Source: SpSt-501 sp037481615
Lineage (GTDB): Bacteria; Desulfobacterota; Desulfobacteria; Desulfobacterales; SpSt-501
DNA length: 64,000 nt
Assembly (NCBI GenBank): GCA_037481615.1
Contig: JBBFLI010000005.1
Direction: 5' to 3' (one strand)
Positions 62,307-64,000 of the stretch are shown here, one piece after another. Numbering within the stretch: position 1 is the first letter of the stretch; every line of letters starts with the position of its first letter. The translations under genes and the position numbers were made by a program. Under the pieces are notes generated by a model that was not told the origin of the DNA, searched no databases, and saw nothing but the letters and a program-made list of their open reading frames with translations.

Positions 62307-63476
62307 ATGCGCAACCGCTTCGCCAGACTCGACCGACTGCCGCCCTACGTGTTCGCCACCGTGAACCAGATCAAGATGGAGGCGCGCCGGGCCGGGAAGG
62401 ACATCGTGGACCTGGGGATGGGGAACCCCGACCTGCCCACCCCCCCGCACATCGTGAACAAGCTGGTCGAGGCCGCGCGCAAGCCCCAGAACCACCGTTA
62501 TTCCGCCTCGATGGGCATCACCAAGCTGCGCCATGCGATCTCCGCCTGGTACAAACGCCGCTTCGACGTCGACATCGACCCCGAAACCGAGGCCATCGTC
62601 ACGATCGGGGTGAAGGAAGGGCTTTCCCACCTCGTCCTGGTCGCCGTGGGCCCGGGGGATGTCGTCTTCACCCCCAACCCGACCTACCCCATCCACCCCT
62701 ATTCCGCCATCATCGCCGGGGGCGAGGTGCGCGGGATCCCGCTGGGGCCGGAGGAGGATTTTTTCGAAAATCTGCTCCAGGCGACGAAACAGACCTGGCC
62801 GCGGCCGAAGCTGCTCATCCTGAGCTATCCCCACAACCCCACGACCGAGGTGGTCACGCTCGACTTTTTCGAAAAAGTGGTCGCCTTCGCCCGCGAGCAC
62901 GAGATCCTCGTCATCCACGATTTCGCCTACGCGGACCTCGTCTTCGACGGCTACACGGCGCCGAGCTTCCTCCAGGCCCGCGGGGCGAAGGAGGTGGGGG
63001 TCGAATTCTTCTCCCTTTCCAAGAGCTACAGCATGGCGGGCTGGCGTCTGGGGTTCTGCTGCGGCAACCCCGAGACCGTGGCCGCCCTGAAACGCATCAA
63101 GAGCTACCTCGACTACGGGGTGTTCCAGCCGATTCAGATCGCGGCGATCATCGCGCTCAACGGCCCGGAGGACTGCGTCCAGGAGATCCGCGAGACCTAC
63201 CGCGAGCGCCGCGACGCCCTGATCCGCGGGCTCGGCCGCGCGGGGTGGAAGATCCCCAAGCCCCGCGGCACGATGTTCGTCTGGGGCCGGATCCCCGAAA
63301 AGTACCGGGCCATGGGGTCGGTCGAATTCTCGAAGTTTCTGATCCGTGAGGCCGGGGTCGCCGTATCCCCCGGGCTCGGCTTCGGGGAATACGGCGATGA
63401 GTTCGTCCGCTTTGCGCTGATCGAAAACCCCATGCGCATCAACCAGGCGGTCCGCGGTATTCGGCGCATCCTCTGA
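62307..63476 (+). CDS. alaC: Class I aminotransferase, alanine aminotransferase-like
   Basis: 389 residues, PLP fold type I. VDLGMGNPDLPTPPHIV near 35-51, HRYSASMGITKLRHAI near 63, TIGVKEGLSHL, SYPHNPTTEVV near 170, IHDFAYADLVFDGY near 205 and the PLP-lysine SLSKSYSMAGWRLGF near 234-248. Closest to the AlaC/YfdZ branch; LL-diaminopimelate aminotransferase (DapL) is the main alternative. It is 48 bases before hom on the same strand, linking it to aspartate-family amino-acid metabolism. Start ATG has a GAGG site eight bases upstream. Confidence 0.85.
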   Translation: MRNRFARLDRLPPYVFATVNQIKMEARRAGKDIVDLGMGNPDLPTPPHIVNKLVEAARKPQNHRYSASMGITKLRHAISAWYKRRFDVDIDPETEAIVTIGVKEGLSHLVLVAVGPGDVVFTPNPTYPIHPYSAIIAGGEVRGIPLGPEEDFFENLLQATKQTWPRPKLLILSYPHNPTTEVVTLDFFEKVVAFAREHEILVIHDFAYADLVFDGYTAPSFLQARGAKEVGVEFFSLSKSYSMAGWRLGFCCGNPETVAALKRIKSYLDYGVFQPIQIAAIIALNGPEDCVQEIRETYRERRDALIRGLGRAGWKIPKPRGTMFVWGRIPEKYRAMGSVEFSKFLIREAGVAVSPGLGFGEYGDEFVRFALIENPMRINQAVRGIRRIL

Positions 63477-63524
63477 GCCGCCGCCGATCGCCCCTCTTCC
63501 TCGAAAACGAAAGAGCCCGAAACC

Positions 63525-64000
63525 ATGCGCCAGATTCAAGTGGGTCTTCTCGGCTGCGGCACGGTGGGAACCGGTGTCGCCAAGTTGCTGCTCGAGCGTC
63601 GCGAGGTGATCTCGGCCCGCCTGGGAGCCGACCTTCACCTGCGCCGGGTCGCCGACCTCGATACCGCGCGCGACCGGGGCGTCGCCTTCCCGGAGGGAGT
63701 CCTCGTCGCCGACGCCCGCCGGGTTCTCGAGGACCCGGAGATCGAAATCGTGGTCGAGATGATCGGCGGGACCGGCGTCGCCCGACAGTTCATTCTCGAG
63801 GCGATCGAGCGCGGCAAGCACGTCGTCACGGCGAACAAGGCGTTGATCGCCGCCTGCGGCAACGAGCTCTTCGCCGCGGCCGCCCGCCAGGGGGTCGACC
63901 TCTATTTCGAGGCGAGCGTCGGCGGCTGCATGCCGATCATCAAGACGCTGCGCGAGTCCCTCGCCGGCAACCGGATCCACTCCATCGTGGGGATCCTCAA
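63525..64000 (+). CDS. hom: Homoserine dehydrogenase, 3' part beyond the window
   Basis: Partial; about 158 residues visible from the ATG at 63525. QVGLLGCGTVGTGVAKLLLE is the NAD(P) loop, and VEMIGGTGVARQFILEAIERGKHVVTANKALIA and YFEASVGGCMPIIKTLRESL are the catalytic-domain start. Reduces aspartate semialdehyde to homoserine toward threonine and methionine. No aspartokinase fusion at the N terminus; a C-terminal ACT domain would lie outside the window. Confidence 0.95.
   Translation, partial: MRQIQVGLLGCGTVGTGVAKLLLERREVISARLGADLHLRRVADLDTARDRGVAFPEGVLVADARRVLEDPEIEIVVEMIGGTGVARQFILEAIERGKHVVTANKALIAACGNELFAAAARQGVDLYFEASVGGCMPIIKTLRESLAGNRIHSIVGIL

Overview
The window reads as a chromosomal segment of an anaerobic, Gram-negative, GC-rich bacterium, most likely a Desulfobacterota (former Deltaproteobacteria) member of a sulfate-reducing or syntrophic type. 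This rests on gene content, not on a marker-gene comparison: a four-subunit 2-oxoacid:ferredoxin oxidoreductase, FolE2, a bacterial class A RNase P RNA, a dnaG-rpoD pair, an alaC-like gene next to hom, a large HPr-domain protein and a polysaccharide ABC exporter.

Region 1 (1-18794) is a surface-polysaccharide locus read entirely on the minus strand and visibly richer in A+T than the rest. In transcription order it holds rfbC, the exporter permease (Wzm type), a decayed IS630-like transposase, the exporter ATPase (Wzt type with a C-terminal glycan-binding domain), a sulfotransferase, a family 2 glycosyltransferase with a coiled-coil tail, a capsule-synthesis-like protein, a methyltransferase, a family 4-like glycosyltransferase, a large surface-carbohydrate/methyltransferase fusion, another family 2 glycosyltransferase, a decayed IS1380-like transposase, a second copy of the capsule-synthesis-like protein, another family 4 glycosyltransferase, and the start of a NeuB-family nonulosonate synthase cut by the window edge. 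Together they predict an exported glycan carrying methyl, sulfate, deoxyhexose and sialic-acid-like groups.

Region 2 (19089-22573, plus strand) carries an orphan receiver-only response regulator, an exported protein with two copies of a motif I do not recognise, a two-TM coiled-coil protein behind a strong promoter, and an ExeA/GspA-type ATPase fused to an OmpA peptidoglycan-binding domain. This is the least explained gene set in the window.

Region 3 (22604-35929) is mostly housekeeping: a Nudix hydrolase, a YbdL-like aminotransferase, a 40-bp perfect palindrome between convergent genes, then a minus-strand run of zinc-ribbon protein, RNase P RNA, HPr-domain protein, ispD and a multidomain thioredoxin reductase. 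Upstream of that lie nif3, tRNA-Met(CAT), rpoD, dnaG, hisA, hisB and tRNA-Ala(CGC).

Region 4 (36007-49535) has a YcaO-TPR protein, a dynamin-like GTPase, a small Cys-rich protein, AlgH, a class III cyclase and dtd. It continues with two tight minus-strand operons: lon-tsaB and psd-asd-greA-rpoZ-ttcA-folE2.

Region 5 (49763-64000) holds a prepilin peptidase, a phosphoesterase, a Ser/Thr kinase-DUF1566 fusion, the korDABC operon, mltG, a structured leader with a strong intrinsic terminator ahead of a PAS-GGDEF-EAL protein, nagZ, tsaD, purM, an alaC-like aminotransferase and the start of hom. No CRISPR array, rRNA or intact insertion sequence was seen.
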